Shown here: positions 1 through 4,859 of the stretch, piece after piece
Numbering within the stretch: position 1 is the first letter of the stretch
Layout of the letters: every line of letters starts with the position of its first letter
Assembly: GCA_050730675.1 (NCBI GenBank)
Contig: JBOHNM010000222.1
Coordinates: 1 to 5,045, forward strand
Reading direction: 5' to 3'
Source of the DNA: JBOHNM01 sp050730675
GTDB taxonomy: Bacteria; Planctomycetota; Phycisphaerae; Phycisphaerales; UBA1924
DNA: 5,045 nt
Position numbers and translations under genes: made by a program
Notes under the pieces: generated by a model
What the model was told of the DNA's origin: nothing
The model's input: the letters and a program-made list of their open reading frames with translations, nothing else
Databases searched by the model: none

Positions 1-434
1 TCGATGTACACCTTCGTGTCTGCCGGGCAATAGAAAGGTCCCGTTGCCGCGCTCGCCATACCGCACGCTGAGTCCACCGTGTCGCTGAAGAGCACCAGCC
101 GCGGCGCCTGGTACCGCTTACCCCCCTTGCGGAATTGCTCGGTCCACACGTCCTCGGTGTCCCCGAGCACCTTGGCGACAAACTTCGCCTGCTGGTCCTG
201 CGCCGGTGTCGTCGCGACAGAACCGCCACCCCCACCGCCGCCACCCCCACCACCCTGCGGCTGCCCCATCTGCTGAAGCAGTTGCTGCGGATTCCCGCCC
301 AACAGCAGGATCACGATGATGATGAGCACCCCGCCGATCCCGCCGCCAATCATCATCGGCGGGCGCATCCCGCCGCCGCCGTACCCGCGACGATCCTCGA
401 CGTTCTCGCTCTCGCGCATGTTGTCGGTGCGCAT
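1..434 (-). CDS. YpfJ-family neutral zinc metallopeptidase, N-terminal part (cut by the left edge)
   Basis: This is the first 144 complete codons of a membrane-anchored protein that runs off the left edge. The N-terminus MRTDNMRESENVEDRR matches the RESxNVEDRR opening of the YpfJ / putative neutral zinc metallopeptidase family. One hydrophobic segment at about residues 27-47 should anchor it in the inner membrane. An 11-glycine linker (61-71) follows, then the start of the peptidase domain with a W-x-E-x-F stretch (97-101) and a C-G-x-A-S-A-A-x-G-P-F-Y-C-P-A-D motif (124-139) typical of the family. The HExxH zinc site lies beyond the edge, so catalytic competence cannot be judged. The start at 434 is chosen because an AAGGGGA ribosome site precedes it by 6 bases; an in-frame ATG at 419 is the alternative. 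The family's substrate is not well established. The family call is firm, the activity is not visible here. Confidence 0.9.
   Translation of the reverse strand, partial: MRTDNMRESENVEDRRGYGGGGMRPPMMIGGGIGGVLIIIVILLLGGNPQQLLQQMGQPQGGGGGGGGGGGSVATTPAQDQQAKFVAKVLGDTEDVWTEQFRKGGKRYQAPRLVLFSDTVDSACGMASAATGPFYCPADTKVYI
222..254 (-). repeat. Run of 11 glycine codons (GGN tract)
   Basis: Eleven consecutive GGN codons (mixed GGT, GGC, GGG) encode the flexible linker between the membrane anchor and the peptidase domain. Because the third bases vary, it is a codon-level repeat and not a pure trinucleotide satellite. Tracts like this often vary in length between strains. Confidence 0.8.
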
Positions 435-440
435 GGCGGT

Positions 441-447
441 TCCCCTT
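441..447 (-). promoter_or_regulatory. Ribosome binding site of the YpfJ-type peptidase
   Basis: On the minus strand this reads AAGGGGA, six bases before the ATG at 434. It supports that start over the in-frame ATG at 419. Confidence 0.55.
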
Positions 448-467
448 GTGCGGAGCGTCTGTTCCGG

Positions 468-479
468 CCGACGCGTCGG
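468..479. repeat. Perfect 12-bp palindrome CCGACGCGTCGG
   Basis: A perfect inverted repeat without spacer, lying 33 bases upstream of the peptidase ATG in the divergent intergenic region. It could be a dimeric repressor site or simply a chance GC palindrome. It has no T-run and is too short for a terminator. Only one copy was found in the window. Confidence 0.3.
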
Positions 480-495
480 TAGCCGCGACCCTGAC

Positions 496-501
496 AGCGT
501 A
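496..501 (-). promoter_or_regulatory. Candidate -10 box (TACGCT) for the YpfJ-type peptidase
   Basis: On the minus strand the sequence TGGGGTACGCT has the TAnnnT form of a sigma-70-like -10 element. It would start transcription near 489 and leave a leader of about 55 bases containing the 12-bp palindrome. No convincing -35 element is visible. It resembles TTGGGTACAGT upstream of the plus-strand gene in the same intergenic region. Confidence 0.3.
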
Positions 502-581
502 CCCCACCTGCTGCGGCACGCATGAAAGCACCGCGATTTCCGCTTTCACTGGCCCCGGCCGCCTTTTTCCTCGCTCTTGGG

Positions 582-587
582 TACAGT
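582..587 (+). promoter_or_regulatory. Candidate -10 box (TACAGT) for the 180-aa protein gene
   Basis: TACAGT fits TAnnnT and sits 39 bases before the ATG at 627, so transcription would start near 594 and include the GAGGA ribosome site. No clear -35 element is seen. If real, it excludes the upstream ATG at 522 as the start. Confidence 0.35.
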
Positions 588-615
588 GGCGCACCTTCCG
601 CGCCTCGCCCACCAC

Positions 616-620
616 GAGGA
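616..620 (+). promoter_or_regulatory. Ribosome binding site deciding the 627 start
   Basis: GAGGA lies six bases before the ATG at 627. The in-frame ATG at 522 has no such site. This is a main reason for preferring the shorter protein. Confidence 0.55.
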
Positions 621-626
621 TCGCTC

Positions 627-1169
627 ATGCCATCGCGAGCCAAGCCCGCCAAATCCCCTACCCCAACCGCCACTGCTTCCAAGCCCGCCGCCGGCGGCGA
701 TTCCGCCCGCGCTATGCACGCCATGGAAAACACGGGCCTCGTCCTGGGCATGCAGGTCAGCATGGCCTTCGAGCAGACGCTCAAGGACACCCTCGTCCCC
801 ATGCTCGATTCTTTTTCCTCTGCCATCGCCCAGGCCTTCGGCGGCGAATCCAAGATCGCTCCCCTTCCACCCAAGGCCGAGAAGACTCGCAAGGACCTCG
901 CTGCCGCCGTCACCAAGATGCGCGGCGAGTTCAAGATGGACACCGCCCGGCGCGACGCTGCGGCCGCCCGCCTGACGCCGGCTCAGGCCAAGGAAGTGCT
1001 CGAATCCGCGAAGAAGAACCTCGCCGGCTTTCCCGACATCTCCGGCGATCTCACCGATGAGCAGATGGCCGGCTACGTCACCCTCGCCATCACCAGCGAC
1101 CCGCGCTTCACCGCCTGGGTTCAGACCGTAATGCCCATCATGCAGTCTCTCGAGCCCCGCGACGCATGA
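627..1169 (+). CDS. Hypothetical 180-aa protein with Ala/Pro/Lys-rich N-terminus
   Basis: I do not recognise this protein. Residues 1-25 are a low-complexity, basic A/P/K/T-rich leader that is probably disordered. Residues 26-70 are predicted helical and include a mildly amphipathic stretch around LGMQVSMAFEQTLKDTL. Residues 80-125 are charged helices rich in Lys, Arg and Ala. The C-terminal 50 residues (LTPAQAKEVLESAKKNL, then a DLTDEQMAGYVTLAI segment) look like a small helical domain. No transmembrane segment or catalytic motif is visible. The open frame extends to an ATG at 522, but the codons from 522 to 626 end in G/C only about half the time against nearly always afterwards, and a ribosome site precedes 627. 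The longer form would have a weakly signal-peptide-like N-terminus, so secretion cannot be fully excluded. Its last 32 bases overlap the tail of the opposing gene. Confidence 0.75.
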   Translation: MPSRAKPAKSPTPTATASKPAAGGDSARAMHAMENTGLVLGMQVSMAFEQTLKDTLVPMLDSFSSAIAQAFGGESKIAPLPPKAEKTRKDLAAAVTKMRGEFKMDTARRDAAAARLTPAQAKEVLESAKKNLAGFPDISGDLTDEQMAGYVTLAITSDPRFTAWVQTVMPIMQSLEPRDA

Positions 1170-1455
1170 CCGCTCGGACTGCGGCCACCAGCCCCGCATT
1201 GCGGCACGCCGGCGGCAGGTACCGCTCGATGACGTAGAACGCGAAGTAGTACGCGCGGCACCACGCCCACACCGCCAAGCCGTGGAGCACCAGCACGCAC
1301 CACCACGCCAGGGTGACGCCCTGTTCTCGCAGTGCGAACGCCGCGATCAGCATCCCCGACGCCGTCACCCCCAGCACGACAAATAGAACGCCCTTGAGCA
1401 CCAGCAGCCGTGGGTCGGTGATGTCGCTGCCAAGTTGGCCCAACAGCTTCCGCAT
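1138..1455 (-). CDS. Small membrane protein, 105 aa, two hydrophobic segments
   Basis: I cannot assign a family. The protein opens with a short polar region (MRKLLGQLGSDITDPR), then has a hydrophobic segment at about 17-42 and a second at about 48-72. It ends in an aromatic amphipathic stretch (AYYFAFYVIERYL) and a basic tail (VMRRGARE), which suggests a cytoplasmic C-terminus by the positive-inside rule. Arg and Cys next to the second segment (WCRAYYF) are notable. A purine-rich GGAGAGGAG lies upstream but about 15 bases from the ATG, longer than the usual spacing; a TAGACG sequence sits four bases before the ATG. The gene is divergent from top6A across 144 bp and convergent with the 180-aa gene, overlapping its tail by 32 bp. 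Third-position G/C and the coherent membrane topology support real coding. Confidence 0.7.
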   Translation of the reverse strand: MRKLLGQLGSDITDPRLLVLKGVLFVVLGVTASGMLIAAFALREQGVTLAWWCVLVLHGLAVWAWCRAYYFAFYVIERYLPPACRNAGLVAAVRAVMRRGARETA

Positions 1456-1543
1456 CGATCGTCTATCCGGCTCCTCTCCAGCGCAGGTTGCCCATTCCCG
1501 TCACCAAGCCGCTCACTCCCTCCTCGCCAGCCCTCTTCTGCCG

Positions 1544-1549
1544 TAGACT
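1544..1549 (+). promoter_or_regulatory. Candidate -10 box (TAGACT) for top6A
   Basis: TAGACT fits TAnnnT and lies 50 bases before the top6A ATG, giving a predicted start near 1556 and a leader of about 44 bases with the GGAGT ribosome site. The same hexamer occurs upstream of the TPR lipoprotein gene on the minus strand (4296-4301). No good -35 element is visible at the expected distance. Confidence 0.4.
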
Positions 1550-1585
1550 CCCGCCGTTTCCCGATATCCCTGTTCCCCAGGCAAC

Positions 1586-1590
1586 GGAGT
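1586..1590 (+). promoter_or_regulatory. Ribosome binding site of top6A
   Basis: GGAGT is followed by nine bases and then the ATG at 1600. It fixes this start against an in-frame ATG at 1435, which lies inside the opposing gene and would add an atypical Ser/Pro-rich extension. Confidence 0.6.
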
Positions 1591-1599
1591 GCCGCCCCC

Positions 1600-2733
1600 A
1601 TGGCCAAGACCAAGCCCCACGGCTCGTCCAAGCACGTCAAGGAACGCGACGCCCGCACGCTCACCAAGCTCGTCGATCTCGCCGACGATGTGACGAAGAA
1701 GACCTTTGCCGGGCGCGAGCCACGGCTCGAGATCCCGCTCCGCACCAAGAGCAACACCATCTGGAACCAGAAGAAGGGCATCCTCCAGATGGGCGAGGGC
1801 GCCGCCGCGCGCGAGCTGTTCAACCTCAACCAGGCCAAGCAGTTCATGCAGACGATGCTGCACACCAGCACGATCAAGGACCTCGTCGAGGCCGAAAAGA
1901 CCTCCAGCCTCCGTGGTGTCTTCTACAAGGCCAAGCACACCGTCGCCGGCACCAAGGAAAACACCTTCGACACCCAGGACGAGTCCGACCCGATCCTCGA
2001 GGACATCGAGGTCAGCCTCGGCTCGCTGCGCGAAGAACTGCACATCTTTGCCGAAAACCGCGGCGCCATGGTCGGCAACATCACCGTCACCGACAAGGGC
2101 GACGACATCGACTGCCGCAGGATGGGCTCGGGCGGTTACGCCATGCCCAGCATTGTGGAGCCCGACGTCATCCAGTTCAAAAAGTGCGAGGCCAAGTTCG
2201 TCCTCCACGTCGAAAAAGGCACCGTCTGGAACCGCTTCAACGAGGACCGCTTCTGGGAAGAGAACAACTGCATCCTGACCCACGGCGCGGGTCAGCCCCC
2301 CCGCGGCTGCCGCCGGCTCCTCCAGCGACTGAACCAGGAACTCAAGCTCCCCATCATCTGCCTGCTCGACTGCGACCCCTGGGGGCACTACATCTACAGC
2401 GTCATCAAGCAGGGTTCCATCTCCCTCGCCTTCGAGTCCTCGCGCCTGGCGATCCCCGATGCCCGCTTTCTCGGCATCCGCGCCAAGGACTACAAGGTCT
2501 GCGACCTCCCCGATGCCGTCAAGATCGACCTCACCGACAACGACATCAAGCGCGCCAAGGAAATCGCCGCCTACCCGTGGTTCGAGTCCAACAAGGTGTG
2601 GCAGAAGGAGATCCAAGGCATGCTCGACAACGGCTTCAAGATGGAAGTCGAGTCGCTCATCACCAAGGACATCTCCTACGTCACCGAGGAATACGTGCCA
2701 CAGCGGCTGAAGGCGAAGGACTGGTTGGATTGA
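1600..2733 (+). CDS. top6A: DNA topoisomerase VI subunit A (type IIB, Spo11-like)
   Basis: The DNA-cleaving subunit of topoisomerase VI, which forms a 5'-phosphotyrosyl link and passes a duplex through the break when paired with the ATPase subunit B. At 377 residues it has the family's usual length. The basic N-terminal tail (1-20) is followed by the winged-helix (CAP-like) domain, with the catalytic tyrosine at Y109 in LRGVFYKAKH, corresponding to the RDIFY motif of Spo11. A conserved Q-x-ESD-x-I-x-ED-x-E stretch follows (126-137). The Toprim domain covers about 195-345: metal-binding E205 in VLHVEKGTVW, a GQPPRGCRR motif (231-239), and D257/D259 in LLDCDPWGHYIYSVIKQGS. G106 sits where many relatives have Asp or Glu just after the motif arginine. 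All key catalytic residues are present. Subunit B is not adjacent. The stop overlaps the start of the next gene. Confidence 0.96.
   Translation: MAKTKPHGSSKHVKERDARTLTKLVDLADDVTKKTFAGREPRLEIPLRTKSNTIWNQKKGILQMGEGAAARELFNLNQAKQFMQTMLHTSTIKDLVEAEKTSSLRGVFYKAKHTVAGTKENTFDTQDESDPILEDIEVSLGSLREELHIFAENRGAMVGNITVTDKGDDIDCRRMGSGGYAMPSIVEPDVIQFKKCEAKFVLHVEKGTVWNRFNEDRFWEENNCILTHGAGQPPRGCRRLLQRLNQELKLPIICLLDCDPWGHYIYSVIKQGSISLAFESSRLAIPDARFLGIRAKDYKVCDLPDAVKIDLTDNDIKRAKEIAAYPWFESNKVWQKEIQGMLDNGFKMEVESLITKDISYVTEEYVPQRLKAKDWLD
2716..2720 (+). promoter_or_regulatory. Ribosome binding site for the overlapping TTG start
   Basis: AAGGA lies inside the last codons of top6A, nine bases before the TTG at 2730. 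It makes this rare start codon credible and suggests translational coupling. Confidence 0.55.
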
Positions 2734-3335
2734 CGCCGGCGCAAACGACGCAAACATGCCCGCATTGTAATTACAGCCTTGCTGGATTGGTCGGTGTTGT
2801 GTGCCCGGAGTGTGGAGGCGCAACCGATGTGTTCCCCCCTGCTCCTTCTGACAGTGTTCGCCTCGGTTGTTACGTCGGTGCGTTGGCCATGTGCTTCTTG
2901 ACGAGCATTATCGTTCTCGGGGCATCGACGCCTCAGCCATGGTCACCATATCCGATGCCCTTGATCATCGCTGCATTTCTCACCGGCAGCATGGGAATGG
3001 GCTGTATTACTGCCGTGATCATCGGCCTTTTCGCGGCGCTGCCGATCGCACTCGGCAAGGTGCGTCTAAACGGATGGTCGTGGGGACCCGTGGCGGTACT
3101 CACTGTACTGTCCTGGATGTACTTGCTAAGTGCCGTCCCCTATGGCTTGAAATACCAAGGCCTCGCGTACGTCATCTCCTGCATTGTCGCCAACGCAATC
3201 TTGACACTTACGCTCGTTGCGCTGGCGATCATGGGCCGCACTCGCCGATGCTTTCCGATCGTTGTTGCGTTTCATGCCGTCGCGGCATTCTGGTTTGTAA
3301 GCTATGCCTTTCCGTACATGGGTGAGTTGCCGTGA
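2730..3335 (+). CDS. Zinc-ribbon multi-pass membrane protein, 201 aa
   Basis: The family is not recognised beyond its architecture. Residues 10-28 form a treble-clef or ribbon-type zinc site, C10-P-H-C13 and C25-P-E-C28, with the intervening YSLAGL resembling the 'CPxCGYxLxGL...CPECG' headers frequent on planctomycete membrane proteins. After a short linker come five or six hydrophobic segments: about 44-65, 74-107 (possibly two), 116-138, 144-169 and 175-195. TTG at 2730 is chosen because it keeps the zinc ribbon whole, has AAGGA nine bases upstream, and overlaps the top6A stop as TTGA; no ATG precedes the ribbon in this frame. Of 40 consecutive codons counted from residue 10, about half end in G/C, against about 90% in the first 40 codons of top6A, so the gene is compositionally unlike its neighbours. 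It converges on the TPR gene with 14 bases between. The function is unknown. Confidence 0.82.
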   Translation: MTPAQTTQTCPHCNYSLAGLVGVVCPECGGATDVFPPAPSDSVRLGCYVGALAMCFLTSIIVLGASTPQPWSPYPMPLIIAAFLTGSMGMGCITAVIIGLFAALPIALGKVRLNGWSWGPVAVLTVLSWMYLLSAVPYGLKYQGLAYVISCIVANAILTLTLVALAIMGRTRRCFPIVVAFHAVAAFWFVSYAFPYMGELP

Positions 3336-3349
3336 ACGAGCCCAACCGA

Positions 3350-4288
3350 TCACCGCGCCAGTTCCGCCTCTGCAGCGATGAACCCGAAATTCGCCCACTG
3401 CGTCTCGGGTCGATCGTTCACGATCGCCTCAAATTCCGTCACCGCGTGCGTTCGGTCATCCTCGGCGAACCACGCCCAGCACGCAAGACCATACCGCACG
3501 CCCACCGATGCCGATTGTCCGCCGCCGAGCCGCTCGGATTCCGCGGCCGCCTGCGCCGGCGTGATCAGTCCCGCATACATCTTGCACAGCAGGTAGTACG
3601 ACTGGTTCTCCCTCACCTCCATCCCTTCATGCACGCCCGTTACAAGCTTCCTCGCCTCAGCCTCGCGCCCGGTCCTCCGCAATGCCAAGTACTCCCAGTG
3701 CATCGACGACACGCGATTGTCATCATTGAGGCTCTCAAGCCCCTTGCGCATCCGGAACACCTCGACACACATCACGAAGTTGCCCTGCAAGTAGTGAGCA
3801 AGCCCCAGGTGATACAGGATCGCCATCTTGTCCGTTGATCGTGAAGCCGCCGTGTCCCCCTCCGGCGCATCAGGCCGGCCCTTCGCCAGGCTCCACGCGA
3901 GCGTCAGATCGCTGATCGCCTCCGTGAACTCCCGCAGCGTGATCTGCCGGTGCCCCCGGTGCCGCAGAATCCGGTAGCTCTTGGGAAACCTCTGCAGCGC
4001 CGCGCCATAGTGAGTCACCGCCTCTCGGTACATCCCCGCCGCCGACAGCTTCCGCCCCAGCGCGATCGCCGTCGCCTCCGTCGGCGTCGCTTTGTACGCC
4101 TCCCGCGCGGCCTTGATCTCCTCCTCATGCTTCGCGCTCGGTGCAGGCGACCGCAGGGCCACGCCCAGCAGCGAAGTCCCCTCGCGTCCATCCGCCGGTG
4201 GTGAGGAGGACACACACCCCGATATCCACAATATTCCGGTAACCGCAGCGCCGAGAAATTTCACGCCAAGCAGAGCCGATCTGTTCAT
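3350..4288 (-). CDS. TPR-repeat lipoprotein, 312 aa
   Basis: A secreted, lipid-anchored scaffold protein with tetratricopeptide repeats. The N-terminus MNRSALLGVKFLGAAVTGIL is a lipoprotein signal peptide ending in the lipobox I-S-G-C25, so it should be cleaved before Cys25 and anchored in a membrane facing the periplasm. A polar Ser/Pro linker (26-55) leads to helical repeats. TPR-like units are seen at about 70-103 (A-x-x-LG-x-x-L...Y-x-x-A-x-x-x-Y-x-x-A-L), 104-137, 154-187 (YHLGLAHYLQGN...A-position residues degenerate), 192-220 and 265-294. The repeats are partly degenerate. TPR proteins usually bind other proteins; no enzyme motif is visible and the partner is unknown. The ATG at 4288 is chosen over upstream in-frame ATGs because it gives a clean signal peptide and those codons overlap the divergent gene. 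A TAGACT box only seven bases upstream suggests a leaderless or near-leaderless mRNA. Confidence 0.88.
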   Translation of the reverse strand: MNRSALLGVKFLGAAVTGILWISGCVSSSPPADGREGTSLLGVALRSPAPSAKHEEEIKAAREAYKATPTEATAIALGRKLSAAGMYREAVTHYGAALQRFPKSYRILRHRGHRQITLREFTEAISDLTLAWSLAKGRPDAPEGDTAASRSTDKMAILYHLGLAHYLQGNFVMCVEVFRMRKGLESLNDDNRVSSMHWEYLALRRTGREAEARKLVTGVHEGMEVRENQSYYLLCKMYAGLITPAQAAAESERLGGGQSASVGVRYGLACWAWFAEDDRTHAVTEFEAIVNDRPETQWANFGFIAAEAELAR

Positions 4289-4295
4289 GCCCCCG

Positions 4296-4301
4296 AGTCT
4301 A
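4296..4301 (-). promoter_or_regulatory. Candidate extended -10 box (TGGTAGACT) for the TPR lipoprotein gene
   Basis: On the minus strand TAGACT is preceded by TGG, matching an extended -10 (TGnTAnnnT). It ends seven bases before the ATG at 4288, so transcription would begin at or next to the start codon. No good Shine-Dalgarno fits between; only a CGGGGGC run is present. Confidence 0.42.
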
Positions 4302-4338
4302 CCAGTCATCATGCACTCCAACACCGTCCACCACCCTC

Positions 4339-4344
4339 TACCCT
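4339..4344 (+). promoter_or_regulatory. Candidate -10 box (TACCCT) for the VOC-family gene
   Basis: TACCCT fits TAnnnT and ends five bases before the ATG at 4350, followed only by CCCCC. No ribosome site is visible, so a leaderless transcript would explain the arrangement. The hexamer is a weak match in pyrimidine-rich sequence. Confidence 0.28.
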
Positions 4345-4349
4345 CCCCC

Positions 4350-4853
4350 ATGCCTCCCCTCGACGCCCGCACCCGCATCGGCCACGTCCACCTCAAGGTC
4401 GCCGACCTCCAGCGCTCCCTCGACTTCTACTGCGGCGTCCTTGGCTTCTCCATCACCCAGCGCATGGGCCACAGCGCCGCCTTCATCTCTGCCGGCGGCA
4501 CAGAAAGCTACCACCACCACATCGGCCTCAACACCTGGGAATCCCGCGGCGGCCCCCCCACGCCCCCGCCCAAGGGCTCCACCGGCCTCTACCACCACGC
4601 CATCCTCTACCCCACGCGTGCCGCACTCGCCGATGCGCTCCGCCGCGTCCTCGCCGCCGGCATCATCATCGACGGCGCGGCCGACCACGGCGTCAGCGAG
4701 GCCATCTACCTCCGCGACCCCGACGAAAACGGCGTCGAGCTCTACCGTGACCGCCCGCAGGACCTGTGGCCCCGCGATGCCGCGGGCAATCTCGCGATGT
4801 TCTCGCATCCGCTCGACCTCGACGCGCTCCTGCGCGACGCCCCGCCCGCCTGA
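4350..4853 (+). CDS. VOC-superfamily (glyoxalase / extradiol dioxygenase fold) protein, 167 aa
   Basis: A vicinal-oxygen-chelate metalloenzyme, probably cytoplasmic. Two paired beta-alpha-beta-beta-beta modules are seen: residues 10-62, opening IGHVHLKVADLQRSLDFY and closing HHHIGLNTW, and residues 78-135, opening GLYHHAILYPTRAALADAL and closing DPDENGVELYRDRP. By family pattern the metal ligands should be H12, H82 (or H83) and E130, all present, so the site looks intact. The close spacing of GLNTWESRGG, LYHHAI and HGVSEA resembles the CatE / ring-cleavage-like and glyoxalase-like proteins, but the substrate cannot be read from sequence. ATG 4350 is preferred because homologues begin just before the first H-V-x-L motif; the in-frame ATG at 4311 would add 13 low-complexity residues. 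Neither start has a ribosome site. The gene converges on the right-edge gene with six bases between stops. Confidence 0.92.
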   Translation: MPPLDARTRIGHVHLKVADLQRSLDFYCGVLGFSITQRMGHSAAFISAGGTESYHHHIGLNTWESRGGPPTPPPKGSTGLYHHAILYPTRAALADALRRVLAAGIIIDGAADHGVSEAIYLRDPDENGVELYRDRPQDLWPRDAAGNLAMFSHPLDLDALLRDAPPA

Positions 4854-4859
4854 CGCCGC

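Noticed and set aside
1435..1599. Extension of top6A to an upstream in-frame ATG at 1435
   Set aside because: It overlaps the opposing membrane-protein gene, contains the TAGACT and GGAGT signals, and encodes a Ser/Pro-rich stretch unlike Top6A N-termini.
1488..2729. Long plus-strand frame joined in phase to the zinc-ribbon gene
   Set aside because: Upstream of 2730 it yields an Arg/His/Pro/Gln-rich shadow translation of top6A; only the part from the TTG at 2730 looks like a real protein.
2738..2756. Short direct repeat CGCAAAC (two copies)
   Set aside because: Only seven bases, within codons for the N-terminal tail of the zinc-ribbon protein; too short to mean an attachment site or element.
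1513..2823. Long minus-strand open frame (436 codons) opposite top6A
   Set aside because: It is the mirror of a highly G/C-biased gene, with a low-complexity Val/Asp/Leu/Gly-rich product and no motif; top6A on the plus strand has clear conserved residues.
2984..3015. CGGCAG ... CTGCCG hairpin arms
   Set aside because: Six-base arms with a 20-base loop inside a coding region, expected by chance in GC-rich DNA.
3411..3426. Inverted repeat CGATCG-TTCA-CGATCG
   Set aside because: It lies inside the TPR gene coding sequence, each arm is itself self-complementary, and there is no T-run, so a terminator or operator is unlikely.
4092..4349. N-terminal extension of the VOC-family gene from an ATG at 4092
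   Set aside because: It runs through the signal peptide of the opposing TPR gene and both promoters, and the first conserved VOC motif starts just after 4350.
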